This document shows positions 29,576-41,600 of a stretch of DNA of 64,000 bases, piece by piece (within the stretch, counting starts at the first letter, position 1; every line of letters starts with the position of its first letter). The notes under the pieces were generated by a model. It did no database searches. It was not told the origin of the DNA and saw nothing but the letters and a program-made list of their open reading frames with translations. This stretch comes from a virus. Position numbers and translations under genes: made by a program. The DNA lies in IMG/VR virus record IMGVR_UViG_3300042446_002107, positions 1 to 64,000 of that record; one strand, written 5' to 3'.

Positions 29576-30025
29576 CTAGTCGTAGATTTGATTGATTAGC
29601 AAATCCTGAACGTGTTCTTTCATTAGAAGAAAACCACGAGCAGGATTGTCGTTTCCGCCAAGATTTATCTTGGTTGACTCGTTGAATGTTTCATGGTTTG
29701 CCCGCAGGTATCTTTTCACGCGAGCAACATCCACAACAACAAAGCCCTGAGACGGAGAAAATACATAGACCCACCATTTGGCCGTGGTTACATTTATTCC
29801 ACTTTTGTGCCAGATTCTGTTTCCGTCTGCGTCTGTTATGGCTCTAGGGTTCTGGTCGGTTTCTATGACCATTCTCCCATTTCGGTAGCGGTCTGTTTTT
29901 ACCTCAAAGGAACCGTTAGACAAATCATCAAGAAACCCCTCTATCTCTTTTTCGCTTTGTAGCCCAAACTCTAAGTCTTTTTTGAAGTCAAAAGACCGGG
30001 CTGGGATATCGAATGATTCCTTCAT
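29576..30025 (-). CDS. PD-(D/E)XK-like phage nuclease candidate
   Basis: A 149-residue protein. GSFEVKTDRYRNGRMVIET combined with a later SGINVTTAKWWVYVFS matches the layout of small phage PD-(D/E)XK-like proteins (E-x-K, R-x-G-x-x-x-IE, then SGI-TTA-WW). Metal-dependent DNA cleavage is inferred, not shown. One base overlaps the next gene. Confidence 0.6.
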   Translation of the reverse strand: MKESFDIPARSFDFKKDLEFGLQSEKEIEGFLDDLSNGSFEVKTDRYRNGRMVIETDQNPRAITDADGNRIWHKSGINVTTAKWWVYVFSPSQGFVVVDVARVKRYLRANHETFNESTKINLGGNDNPARGFLLMKEHVQDLLINQIYD

Positions 30026-30279
30026 TATCCTGCTACTAATTGATATTCTTCTGGTGTTTCACGGCTCATCGTTACGCTCATTTCACCCTTTTCATTGAGG
30101 CCATCATCAACAGTCAATCCAAGCATTCCTGCTATTAGTTCAGAGATGTCTTCAGCAGCCATTTGTGTTTCACGAGCCTCTTCCGGACTAGCTGATTCTA
30201 GCCCCATAAAGTTAGATATTGTTTCGGCAAATAGGTCTATGAGGGAGAGTCTAAGTTCTGTTCCGTTTTTTGAATTCAT
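30025..30279 (-). CDS. Small acidic protein, unknown
   Basis: An 84-residue acidic protein (SLIDLFAETISNFMG; AEDISELIAGMLGLTVDDG). Start ATG 30279 is preferred because TAGTAT lies seven bases before it (possible leaderless promoter); other in-frame ATGs exist upstream. Divergent from ssb. Confidence 0.6.
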   Translation of the reverse strand: MNSKNGTELRLSLIDLFAETISNFMGLESASPEEARETQMAAEDISELIAGMLGLTVDDGLNEKGEMSVTMSRETPEEYQLVAG

Positions 30280-30366
30280 GGTTGACATACTAGCGCAGGA
30301 CGTGTATCGTGTGCTTGTCCAGGAATGACCCATTCCGAGGGCAACCATATAGAAAAGAGATAACCC

Positions 30367-30843
30367 ATGAATTTGGCCCCAATTACAGTGGTCGGGAACC
30401 TGACAGCAGACCCCGAACTCACCTACACAACATCAGGACAAGCAAAACTGAGCTTTTCCGTAGCATCTACACATGTTTGGTATGACCAAGCTGGAGAGAA
30501 GCAAGAGAAGACAAGCTACTTCAACATCGCCGCTTGGCGTTACTTGGCTGAGAACTCAGCTCGCACTCTCGAAAAGGGAATTGGCGTCATCGTGTATGGC
30601 CGCCTAGAGCAGCGTTCATACGAAGACAAAGAAGGCATCAAGCGTTCAGCAGTTGAACTCGTAGCAGAAGAAGTTGCTATTTCAACAAAGTCACTTGAGA
30701 CCATTGAGCGTCGTCAGCGAAGCGAGAATGCCCAGTCAGCAGCCCCTCGTGGACAATCAGACCAACAGCGCAGAACCCGCCCAAATACCGCAAAGGTACC
30801 TGCTGGCGGCCTTCTTGAGGAAATTGACTCAGACCCGTTTTAG
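30367..30843 (+). CDS. ssb: Single-stranded DNA-binding protein
   Basis: A 158-residue SSB. OB-fold at residues 1-105 (ITVVGNLTADPELTYTTSG; KTSYFNIAAWRYLAEN; GRLEQRSYEDKEG), a flexible Gln/Arg linker, and the acidic tip EEIDSDPF that recruits partners. AGAGATAACCC stands before the ATG. Ended by the terminator at 30894-30940. Confidence 0.94.
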   Translation: MNLAPITVVGNLTADPELTYTTSGQAKLSFSVASTHVWYDQAGEKQEKTSYFNIAAWRYLAENSARTLEKGIGVIVYGRLEQRSYEDKEGIKRSAVELVAEEVAISTKSLETIERRQRSENAQSAAPRGQSDQQRRTRPNTAKVPAGGLLEEIDSDPF

Positions 30844-30893
30844 TCCGCTCACGGGCGCACTGAGCGTCTGAGAACGGTTTACAGAACCAACAG

Positions 30894-30940
30894 AACACCC
30901 AGCTGGCGAGATTTTCTCAAAGGCTGGGTGTTTTGTTTTG
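30894..30940 (+). terminator. Rho-independent terminator of ssb
   Basis: AACACCCAGC pairs with GCTGGGTGTT followed by TTGTTTTG. Confidence 0.88.
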
Positions 30941-30986
30941 TCCAAGCTTACATAGATATATATTTTTAAAAAATGTTTGAAATATG

Positions 30987-31015
30987 TTGCAAAAAACCAA
31001 AACCTTGTTTATGAT
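30987..31015 (+). promoter_or_regulatory. Promoter of the 31055-31303 gene
   Basis: -35 TTGCAA, 17 bases, -10 TATGAT, 40 bases before the ATG, in AT-rich DNA. No element A or B. Confidence 0.78.
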
Positions 31016-31054
31016 TTCCTTACCCATCCACCTACATAAAACTGGGAGTCAATA

Positions 31055-31303
31055 ATGTCAGAATATAGCAAGCTTCGCGAAAAGGGAATCAACCGAGGTC
31101 GGCCTAAGCACAGTCCGGAACAAAAGGCTGAATCACAAATGCGCAACTCGGTCCGACAGGAAGCACGTCGGAGGGCTCATATGGTTCTCAAGGCACGTCA
31201 TGCCGAAGAATTCAATGCAATTTATGAGGCAGAGATGAAAGACCTCGTTAAAGAGCTTTCGACAGCTCAAAAAAACGCACCGAAGAAGTCCGCAAAAAAC
31301 TAG
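31055..31303 (+). CDS. Small basic coiled protein
   Basis: An 82-residue, strongly charged helical protein (RRRAHMVLKARHAEEFNAIYE) with a Lys-rich tail. ATG preceded by GGGAG. It has its own good promoter. Could bind nucleic acid; unknown. Confidence 0.7.
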   Translation: MSEYSKLREKGINRGRPKHSPEQKAESQMRNSVRQEARRRAHMVLKARHAEEFNAIYEAEMKDLVKELSTAQKNAPKKSAKN

Positions 31304-31461
31304 TCTTCTGTTTCGGCTTCTTTTTTGGCATTCCTGTAGGAGTGTTCTAGGACGGCTATCAAATCGAGTCCTCTTTCTTCTCCGTCATGATTTCTTTTTG
31401 AGTCAATGGCGTTTAAGTCAGCAAGGAGTTTTATGTCTGCGTCGATTCCGGGGAAAGTCAT
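31300..31461 (-). CDS. Small protein, unknown
   Basis: A 53-residue protein (PGIDADIKLLADLNAIDSK). Start ATG 31461 directly after the upstream TGA; a longer frame from 31527 would overlap the upstream gene by 65 bases. Convergent overlap of four bases with the plus-strand gene. Confidence 0.6.
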   Translation of the reverse strand: MTFPGIDADIKLLADLNAIDSKRNHDGEERGLDLIAVLEHSYRNAKKEAETED

Positions 31462-31462
31462 A

Positions 31463-31648
31463 TCAGGAGTCCTTGTCTTTGTGATTTTTAGTATTTCTTT
31501 TGAGTACTTTTTTCTTTGAGGAACCATAGCTTATTTCTAGCCAGTCGTCAAAGTCCTCGTAAGTTCCAACACTGTGCTGTACGTATCTTTCGTATTGAAA
31601 CAAGAGGCTTAAGTACTCTTCATTGTTTTCATCAAAACGTGATGGCAT
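31463..31648 (-). CDS. Small acidic protein, unknown
   Basis: A 61-residue protein: NEEYLSLLFQYERYVQHSVG then a Lys-rich tail. AAGGTATTCCT precedes the ATG. No family recognised. Confidence 0.6.
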   Translation of the reverse strand: MPSRFDENNEEYLSLLFQYERYVQHSVGTYEDFDDWLEISYGSSKKKVLKRNTKNHKDKDS

Positions 31649-31660
31649 AGGAATACCTTA

Positions 31661-32146
31661 TTATCTTTTTCTTGCTTTTTTAGCAGCTTCAGTGTTTGAA
31701 ACGAACTGGCTACCTTTTCGGCTGCCAAGTATTTTTTTCCTGTTTGTCGCAGCTCTTTGTGCTGGCGTCAGTTTTGCCCACGCCTTTGCTGGAAGATACC
31801 TACGGGTTCCGCCCTTACGTATCGCTGGCTTGCCATCTGACGTGCTCCATTTCTCACGAGTCCACGTCTTTAATGAGCGCTGCGCCTTACGTGGAGCCCC
31901 TCTGTAGCCTCCACCGGCCTTCCTGTACTCCATAGCCAGTAACTGAGCCTTGCGGGCGCTCCACTGTCCAGGTTTGCCACCTTTGGAGCCAGCCATTATT
32001 CTATTTTTTATCCGTTCACGCACGTCTGGTTTCGTGTAGGACATCTTTGCTGTTTTTTCAAGAACATCTGGCGCTCCGTCTGTAAAAACAGATGCGGCCT
32101 CTTCGACCCATGCTGGTGAATCTGGGGAATTTTTATGGTCTCTCAT
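31661..32146 (-). CDS. DUF5872-type phage protein
   Basis: A 161-residue very basic protein. RIMAGSKGGKPGQWSARKAQ then KAGGGYRG, TREKW, RRYLPAKAWAKLTPAQ is the pattern of DUF5872, found in many phages and giant viruses with no known role; a DNA- or capsid-associated protein is likely from charge. Overlaps the next gene by four bases. Confidence 0.82.
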   Translation of the reverse strand: MRDHKNSPDSPAWVEEAASVFTDGAPDVLEKTAKMSYTKPDVRERIKNRIMAGSKGGKPGQWSARKAQLLAMEYRKAGGGYRGAPRKAQRSLKTWTREKWSTSDGKPAIRKGGTRRYLPAKAWAKLTPAQRAATNRKKILGSRKGSQFVSNTEAAKKARKR

Positions 32147-32397
32147 TTTTCATTTTCTTTAATCGCTTTTTCCGCTTCACCTATTATCCATGCAGTTTCG
32201 GCGTTTAACGTGTAAAGCCATGGATGGGATTTTGCGAAGTCAACGATTACCTGTGAGCCGTCTTCCCCGCTGAAGTCAATCCCTACGAATCTAAGCACGT
32301 CATAGATGCTTTCAACACCAGGGATGTCTATCTGTCGATACTTGGCCCAGTCTGCGTTCTCTTGGGAATCGTCAATGTTTACTCTATTCGTCGCCAT
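32143..32397 (-). CDS. Small acidic protein, unknown
   Basis: An 84-residue protein (SIYDVLRFVGIDFSGEDG; ETAWIIGEAEKAIKENEK). Overlaps both neighbours by a few bases. Unknown. Confidence 0.7.
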   Translation of the reverse strand: MATNRVNIDDSQENADWAKYRQIDIPGVESIYDVLRFVGIDFSGEDGSQVIVDFAKSHPWLYTLNAETAWIIGEAEKAIKENEK

Positions 32398-32617
32398 CTT
32401 TTTTCTTTCGAGTCTTGAGTGGCTTGACGTATCTGGATGGCATCGGGGTATTTAAAGACGGTATGTCCAGGAAAGAGGGTTTGCTCTCTTCTGGTTCGGG
32501 CTTTGATTTATTTTTCCCAGTTGTGCGTCTTTTTACAGTAGGCAGCCCTCTGGCCCCTATTTGGTTCAGTTCTAAGCTAAAAACTTTTTTCTGGTCTTCT
32601 TTTTTACCAAGGGCCAT
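32384..32617 (-). CDS. Small basic protein, unknown
   Basis: A 77-residue Lys/Pro-rich, probably unstructured protein (VKRRTTGKNKSKPEPEESK). Overlaps the end of the polyprotein gene by 14 bases, so it is translated from the same mRNA. Confidence 0.68.
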   Translation of the reverse strand: MALGKKEDQKKVFSLELNQIGARGLPTVKRRTTGKNKSKPEPEESKPSFLDIPSLNTPMPSRYVKPLKTRKKKDGDE

Positions 32618-35600
32618 AGTGTTCGTTTTCTATCATGTTTGCTTCTGCTTCCTTAATGTCGTATCTACTTACGTCTGCTTCTTCAATATTTCCAATGCCA
32701 TAGTAGAGAATCTGTGGAAACTCTACTCTGTTGCCGTTTGAGTAATCCCGTACCCACACCAGACCGTCTCTCTCGAACTCTGTCCATGCATGTGGGAATC
32801 TGAGCCCTTCTGCTTCTCCTCCGGTACCAAGAGGATAGCCATGTACTATTTTTACATTTTCGTAGGCATCGGCCAGTTTTCTAGCCTGCTGTATTGCTTC
32901 ACTAAAGCAGTCACCCTCTCCATCGGGGACTTTTTGATTAAACTTTTTCTCAAATTCGTCATCGTGAAGCTGAACGCTCTTTGGCTTTGCTTTCTTTGAA
33001 GGATTTTTGCCAGAGGATAATCTCGTGCTGTTTTCTCCGTCGGTTTTGAGAACTAGAGCACCCTTTTCTTGTGGGTCAAAAGCACCAACTTGGCGAAGCG
33101 TGATTATTTCTTTGTAAGTCTTTGTTGGGTCTGGATTTACGCTAACAACTTCAAGTCTTCCTCCAGAAACGTATTCACGTGGAGTCATTCCTGTTTCCTC
33201 GTCTTCCATAGCGAGGTAATAATCTTCGTGGTCTTCAGGCAGTGACTCACCTTCCCATTCAAGCTTTATGGTTTCATTCCCCACTTCATCCAGCGTGTCT
33301 TTTATGTCTGTTTTTAGTTGTCGTCTCTCTGCCGGGTCTCTGGACTTTTGATAATCATCAACAAGTTTTATAAGCCTGTTAGCAAACTCGGTATCGTTCT
33401 CAATATTCTCTTCGTCAGAGACTCCGTTTTCTATATCAGCCAATATTGCTTCTGCAAATTCATTGACGTTGTAAAGAGTGTCGCTTTCATACCTGCTAGA
33501 GAAGACTGGCTCAAATGTTCCGCCCGTTTGATATGACCCAGGGAAGTCTTCTAGCACCAAGAGAGCGTCGTTGCCGAATCTTGTCAAGAAATGGTCCCCA
33601 CTAGGAGATGGACCTATTTCAACAAAAGCAAGTAACGGTATATCTACCTGATTACCGACCTTCATTGTGTCGAAGAACTGTTTTCCTTCTTCTGGAGACG
33701 AAAACGCCATTGCTCTATATAGATAAGGCTGTTTTTCGTATCTTGCTTTGTTCGTTAAAGAATCGACAATGCTTGCCATAAGATAGCGGGCTTGTTCGGT
33801 TCTCTTTTCGGGAGAAATAGCTGTGTCAAATCTTGAGTTTCCAAAGAACCCACCACTTTGAGTGATATTTGGGTCTCGTTCTGAGTACTCGTCTATTCCA
33901 GCAAGTTCGTATGCGGCTGTTCTTATTTCGCGACATGGGTCCCATTGCATCCAGTCTCCACCAACAGACTCTTTGACTATATCGTCTCTGTCTTCTTCGC
34001 TATCATCAGGAGATGCTCCAAGAACTTCAAAATCAACAATCTCTTCAACTGTTTTCCATTCTGGAGTGTGTGATTTCTTGCCTGAAGAAAGTTTTTGGAC
34101 CGATTCAGAGGACTGGTTATCGGCCGTGACGTATCCCTCGGGCATTATTGCATCAGTGAGGTTTGCACCAGTCAGGTTTGCCGCTTCAAGGTTTGCGCCA
34201 GTGAGGTTTGCTTGGGTTAGGTCTGCGCCAGTCAAGTCTGCGCCCGTTAAGTCCACCTCAGTGAGGTTTGCTATTCTTAGGTCTGCACCACTTAGGTTTG
34301 CACCACTTAGGTTTGCACGAGTCAGGTCTGTATCAGCCATGTCTGCAGAAGACAGATTTGCGCCAGTCAGGTTTGCTTTATTCAGCTTCGCACCCATTAG
34401 GTTTGCAGAACTCAATTCTGTACCGCTCAGGTTTGTATCAGTCAAGTTTGCATTCATAAGGAATCCAGCAGTAAAGTTTGCATTGGTCAGGTCAGCACCA
34501 CTCAGGTTTATATTGTGGCCGTTTGCACCAGTGAGGTCTGCGTCAGTCAAGTTTGTACCAGACAGGTCTACGCTACCCAGTCTTACGTTTTCAAGTCTTG
34601 CGCCTTCCAGGTTTGCATTTGAGAGGTCAGCATCTATTAGGTTTGCACCCGTCAGGTCTGCACCGGACAGGTCTGCGCCACCCAGGTTTGCACCACGCAA
34701 GTCTGCACGAGACAAGTCTGCGCCAATCAGATTTGAGTCAGACAGGTTTGCGTTATTCAGCTTTGCGTTTGTTAAGTTTGCGCCAGACAGGTTGGAACCA
34801 ACCAGGCTTGCGCCGGATAAGTTTGCTTCAGTGAGGTCTGCACTGCGTAGGTCTGCGTCTTCTATGTCTAGGTCGCTTCCGTCTATGAATGACAAATCTG
34901 AACCAGGCTTTATAAGCTCTTCAATATTTGAAGTAGTTAATTTAGACGCTCTCCCTTCTCCGGCAATAGCTGACATCGATGCGTTTTTTAATCTGTTTCT
35001 AGCACGTGTTGCTTCCTCACTGTCGTACGCGAGAATCGCAAAAGCCTTGACCGGCTTGCCAATAACAACTACTTCATCTTCAGAAAGACACCCAAACCCG
35101 CTCAATGGGTGTGAAAATATATCTTCAACGGGAACAAAAGCTTTAAGCAGTGTAGGCTCCAAAGGTCCACCTACTTCTCCTCCAGAATTACTAAAACCCA
35201 AAGCGACTCCCGAGCTCGTGCTCCATGAAGATAGTGGCCGCATTGTTGTTTCTATCGGTGAAATAACTCCCGGGGTTAAATCTATATTATTCTGAGAAAA
35301 TCCTCTGTATATGGGTACGTGTGTAACCCCTTTTGTTTTGTAATAAAGCTGAGTAGCATCATATATATTTTGGAGAATCGGTCTAATCATTGCTGATTGA
35401 GCATCCGTCAATTCGGGAGCTCCGTCAAATTCGTGAGCCGACATTTCCTCCCTTTCTTCCGGGAGAAGAGCTTTAAGCGGCCAAGTTGACCAACCCACGG
35501 CTTCGGTCAATCCAAACATCTTTCTTATTTCATGCTGAACTGCAAGAGCAACCGGGTTTGCGTTGTTGGCCGAGATTGCCCAAGTATGAATAAGGTCGGA

Positions 35601-38600
35601 AATCAGAGATTCTCGAACAAGTCGTTTTCCTTCGGTTGTCTCTAAATCAAAGAACACAACTCCCGTTTTGTTTGTGTAGCTTTCCCGCTTTGATTCAAAA
35701 TTTCCAGCTCTAGAACGTACGTTTGCTACTAGATGCTCTTTTAGTGCTTTTTTAATTTCTGGCGAATCAATGTTTGAACTATCTATTTTAAGCAAACCCG
35801 AGTCGCGTATTTTCATGAGTTTTTCTGCCGTTAGCCAACCTTTAAACTCAGACATAATATCTGCAAATTTTTGACCATAATCTTCATCACTAATATCAAG
35901 AGACGACATTGCATCCATGACGCCCATGTTTACTCCACGACCCAGTAATGAAATTACTTCATAATCGCGTTCTCCCGTGTTGGGATTTATTTCCCCTATT
36001 CTGGCAAGCCCGAAAGCTTTACTTTCTTGTAGTTCAACTGCTTCGATAAGGCGGTTTAAAAGTCCACGCCGTGGCTCTATCTCTTCTAGAAACTCTCTTC
36101 TAATATCGTCAGTTCCAAGTTTCGTCATTAAATAAGGGGTAAAAAGTGATTTTTCGCTACCGTCTGTAGCCATTAATTCATCAAAAGAGGAGCCAAAAAG
36201 TTCGTCAAAGTTTTCTTTTTCTAGCCTGTCTAATATTTCGTCGTAATATCGTGCTCTACCAAGAATGTCGTCATGTATTTTTGCCGAAATAATACGTCCG
36301 CTTTTTGTATCAAAAGCACCCCTAGCAGCCGTTCTTCTTTCCGTGCTCGCAGCATCTGCTGGTAGGTTTTTTACAGTTTCGTACATTTTTTGTACTGCTT
36401 TAAAAGTTTCCGTACTGTGAAAACCGAAACGGTCGTTGCCTGCAGAAAAAACTTTAATAAAATCTTCAACATCAAAATCTACCGAGCGAGACAGGTTTGC
36501 GGTAATTGCTTTCTTGGCAATAATAGAAGCTCTTGAACCCATCCCTATCGAGTCAATACTTCCATAGGCTCCTTTGTCGAATTCCAACGCTATAGACTGT
36601 ACGTCTTTTAGTAACTCGTTCTTTAAGGTGTCTTCATCAGGTATTGGTAAGGCTTTAAGCAATTCTTCTGACGGTTCGGTAGCGAACGAAACCAGGCCTT
36701 CAGGTCTCTCCACTACTGGAGGTTTCCTTTTTTCCTCAACGGTTGCTTCTTCAGTTTCTTCTTTTCTGAATCTTGAGAAAATTGTTTTGCGTTTGTCTTT
36801 TTTGGCACCCGATGAAAGGCGATTTTCCGAGCCAGCTTTAGAATCGCTCCATGGAAGGTTTTTTTCGTCAACGCCAATTAGCGTATAAATGTCTTTTCTG
36901 AGTTTCTTGCTCAGGGTCTTTTCTGGCATTTCCTTGTTTGGATGCATTATTGCAACAAAGGCTTCTGCCATGGCCTCTCTTTTGTTTATGTTTCCGTAAG
37001 AGGTGGATAGGAGAGGCTCATCGGGGTGGGCTCTGAACATTTCTTCAGGGCTTCTTCCAGTCAGGTCGATGAACTGCGAATAGATTTCTATTCTCTTGTC
37101 GTCAGTTTCGTAGTCACCGTATTCTTCTGCAACATCAAGCGAAGCTACGTATCTTGGGTCAGAAAGCTTTCCAGTTCCATAATATGAGCGCATTTTTCCT
37201 GAAGCGCCGTTTGTTTCCGTATCCCAAAGCGCTCTGTGATGTATCCAGTGTCCAAACTCGTGAACGAGTGTTCCTTCTAGGGACCTATCTATGTGAGCAT
37301 CTCGTGGTGCCGGAACCCGGTCTGGGTCTAAACTTATTGGGTAAACACCCTTGTCGTCATTAAGTAACGATTCTCTATCTATCAGGGCTCGTGGAGAAAT
37401 ACCTATAGACCCCAAGGAACGATTTGCAAGTCCGCTAACAAATGGGATTTTTTCTGTTCCGCGTTGCTTGGCAAGAAGCTCTAGTCGTTCTTTCATGTCT
37501 GGACTGTTTTCGTAAGCGTCCATTCCTTCGCGAGTGAACGGAACAATCAATGGTGCTCCGAAGTTTTGCATTACCCACATAACAGAAGGGGAAGAATCCA
37601 GCAGGTCTTTTACTAATTTCTGGGTAGCAGCTATTGATTCTGGAGAATAATCAACAGGAATATTAGTTGAGTCTTTTTGTAGCTCCTCATAGTAGTTCTT
37701 GATGAATTTTTGCTGTTTTTTACTGGCTCGCCAGTTTGGTCCAGCAATATCGTCAGCCCACATCTCGAAATGCTCATCAGCATTGACAGGAACAACAACC
37801 TTAGAAATTTCATCAGAACTCAAACCGGAAAGCCACGTTGAGGAATACCTACTAATCAAATTTCCTGAAGAGTCTTGAGTTCTGTAGCCAGTAGCACCAG
37901 TTCCTTTTCGCTCCTTTGACGGAGCATTCATTGGTATTAATTCGCGCTGTCTGCCGGAAGAAAGACGATTTGAATTCTTTGAGGGAACAGGTCCAATATT
38001 GTCTATTGCGTTGTCGTACGAATCTATTGTTGAACGATATTTTCCTTTTTTTAAGATTTCTAGAATTTCACTATCGCTCATTCCGTCTATTGAGATTCTC
38101 TCATTATCTATGAAGTCTCGAAACCTTGAGAAATGCTCACCTATTTCGTCGGATATTTCCCTGCCGCTAGTATGTCTTGATTCGTATAATTCCTCTGCAT
38201 CACGGTTTCTAATTTGAAGATACGTACGAACAACATCTGCATCTGACATTTCTGATTCTCTATAGAATCTCCCTACTTCTTTCCTAATTTCAGATATCGG
38301 CGGAATGCTTCTTTTGGCTCTAGCTCCAGAAGAAAGCCTTGTGCTTTCCTCTTCTTTCTGGGCTGAAACAAAAGACTCTTTGTCTGATTCAAACTTTTCA
38401 ATATCTGCGTTAAATTTATCGTTGTCTGCTTTTAGTTTTGCGTCTCTTTTTTCTTTATCCAAGACGTCAGTGGACCATCCGTTCTCAATGGCTCTATCGA
38501 TTATCTTCTGCATAACCTGACTGGTTGCGAAAGCGTCGGCATCGGCGTTGTGGTGACCCTCACCTAATTCAACATCCAAATATTCGGTTATTGCAGCAAG

Positions 38601-41600
38601 ACTGCTGGATGGTTTTTTATTTCCGTCTCTATCGGTTATATAGGGACCTTCTGGGCTCTCTTCGCTCCATACAGGCAAGGTCATTGCACTTATGTCTCTT
38701 GTGTCAAGATAGCCAGAAGGACGCCAATCTATGCCGTCTCTTTCTAACGCATCTTCAAGCACTCTCTTATCAAACGTTGCATTCTGTACACCAATGATTG
38801 CGTCTGGTCCAATAAACTCAGCAACTTGTCTATGGGCTTCCGCCATTGGCATTTGCGTAGCAAGCCATTCGTTGGTTATTGGATTACCATCTGCATCTTT
38901 AAGGTTTGCTAAAGACCATTCACCAAGAGGCTGTTCGGGGTTCATGAAAAGATTTAAACGGCCTATTTCTTTGCCGTTCTTCATTCTTACAAGACCAATT
39001 TGCGTTGGGTTACCGTTTGTGGTTGCTTTACCGAATTCGTCGAAATCTAATCCGGTTGTTTCGTAGTCAAGAAATACCATTTCGGTTTCGGCATAGCGCT
39101 CCTTGAACTCCTCCCAGGAATCAACGCCTTCAAATCTTTCTTGCGCTCCTTCAAGGAAAGCACCCAGCGTTGGTTCGCGCGGGTATCGAGGAGCTCTACC
39201 ACTGGAAAGCCTTGCTGAACCGCTACTTCCAGAAGAAGCCCCAGCCAGCTCTCTTAGTGGTCTTGAGTAGAAGAATTGAGCATTTGCATTAGAAAAAACT
39301 TCGTCTGCTTTAGGAAAATCTACAAACTCTTCTGCCGTGGCTTCCGTCTCAAACAATCCAGTATCGTTATTTTTTCTGTACAGGGAAGATATCTTTTTTC
39401 TATCTTCTTCAGAAAACATTTCTGGAGTATTGACGATTGCCTCATCAATTAATTTTATAAAATCCTGCTTATCTTTCTCTCCTGCCCAAGAGAAACCATT
39501 TTTTGGCCAATGAACAGCACCGGTTGAACCACTGCCGGAATTACCCCAAGTAATTATGGAACGAACATCAAGTTCGTTGTATAATTTTTCATTTCTAGCA
39601 TTAAAAACAGACCCAATTCCTTGACCTTGGGCACGATTGTTGATGTAAAAAGAATCGTGAGAGACAATTCGAACGTCTTTGTCATCTCCAGACACCTGAA
39701 TGAATGTTCTGTATCCCGTCGCAAGAGCCGGTGTACCGTCTTCTCTGGAAATGTATCTTTTTCCATCTTCATCATTAAATATAGCCAAGAGTGCGTCGCT
39801 GTACTCAGGAAGTGGCTTAATCCTGAATTCAAGTTGCAGTTCTGTTACTAAGTCACCCTCTTTTATATTTTCTTCATACAGTCCTAATTCATCCTGTTCC
39901 GCAAGGTCTTTTTCAGAAGCCTTTTTTACCTTTATCGCTGGCGCATAGGAAGATTGCGGCATTATTTCTACTAGGACTTTTTTTCCTATGTTTAATTGTG
40001 TCCCGTCGTCAGCGGTGATGATGACGTCTTTGTCTAGGGTCATCTCGCCTTTAAATACTTCGGCTAACAAGTTGCGAACTCGTTCTTTTTCTAGAGTTCT
40101 TTTTTCATCGTCTTTAAGTATTTGTCTCGGCTTTGGTTCTGGCATTCCGGGAGGCCTTGGTGGCGTCGGACCGGTATCAAGCACATAAATATCTTCTTTT
40201 TGAAATTCTTCTGACACAATATCATCAAGAAAATTAGCTATCGATTGTTTTTTATCTTCGCTTAACGATGGCTGGGAATCAACTATCTCCTGATATTTTT
40301 TTCCAGAAGAAAGCCTTGAGCCGGAGTCTCCCTGCTCTCCTTTGCGTGGTGAAAAGAGACCTTCTTGCGTTTGTGTAGCTTTTTCTGCTTTTATTGGTCC
40401 ATCCCCACCAGTAACCGAACGCCACCAGTCTCCACCTTCGTCGGTGGTGCCACCAGGGCTTATCTCGTAGTCGGGATTTTCTGTCACAAAAGAATCAAGA
40501 AGGGCTTCGGCTATTCCTTGACGACGATATTCTTCATCGGTGAAAACCATTGCCACAACGGCTTTCTTGTTTTCTGTATCCATATTGTAGTCGATGTATG
40601 CAACGTTTTTATCCTCGTCGAACGCAGAGATGTAACCGTTGTACATGTCTCTGCCGGGAGAGTCTCCACCACGAGAAATCTCAAACACTTTGCCGTCAAT
40701 TTCAAAAGACGATACCTGCGCGTATTCGTCGTCTTTTCCATAGCGCGTAACGTTTAGCTTTGTATTACGTCCTTTGCCAGAGGAAAGTTTTGCCGATACG
40801 GAGACAGTGGGAGTCGCGTCGGCAAAAGCCCTACCGTCATCAGTCAACGCGTCGCTATGTTGGAGGTCTTGGTCGGGAAATACTTCACGATGAAAGTTAA
40901 ACATCTCTGTTGCTAATCCACGACGGCGGTGTTTTTCTCTTGTTTCTATTCCGAAAACTTCAATGCCTTTGCCGGATAGGTAGACCTGCATTCCTGCTGA
41001 TGGTTTAATTTTTCGCTGGTCATCGAGCAGTCCTCTTAGTACATCCCGGTCATCAATGTCCTTCAATGCAAGGGGGGCTTCTTTGTTTGTAAAAGGATTT
41101 TTGCCTAGCTCGTTAAATCTGTCGAGAAGGTTGTTTCTTTCTTTCTCAATGTCTGAATCAAGAAATGCGGCTACGGTTCCCGATGTCGTTATGACTATTC
41201 TGTATTCTCCGCCTTTGCCTTTGACGTCTTTCGCTTGAACTTTTTTTGACGCCACAAGAGCGCCATAGTCGTGCCGCTCTGTTGGTGAAAGTTGCACCAT
41301 GCCACTAGAAAGACGAGCAACAGTATTTGGCTTACCTGCTTGACTCTCGGTGCCGACCCATACTGGCTTGGTGGTTCCCTCGTCTGCCCAGCCATCGCCG
41401 TCAACGTCTCTTCTCGAACCGGTAGGGTTTCTTTGGCCTGGCTTGCCGCCAGTGGGAAGCTCGATATTGCCGCTTCTTCTTTTTTTGCGCCCTTCGCCGA
41501 TTGTCGGTCTATTAACTCCGCGAGAAGCTAAATACTGACCAAGTCGCCCTACGGCCGCTTTTTCCTCTTGGTTAGCCGCCAGACCGCGTCTGGACTCCTC

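Noticed and set aside
34140-34860. DNA-level satellite or recombination array with 15-bp period
   Set aside because: The period is explained by pentapeptide coding; third positions vary while the protein pattern is kept.
33862-35295. 477-codon plus-strand ORF with many Leu/Phe/Ala repeats
   Set aside because: It is the mirror of the pentapeptide-repeat tract and flanking domains of the minus-strand polyprotein; the 15-base period keeps the opposite frame open. No start signal.
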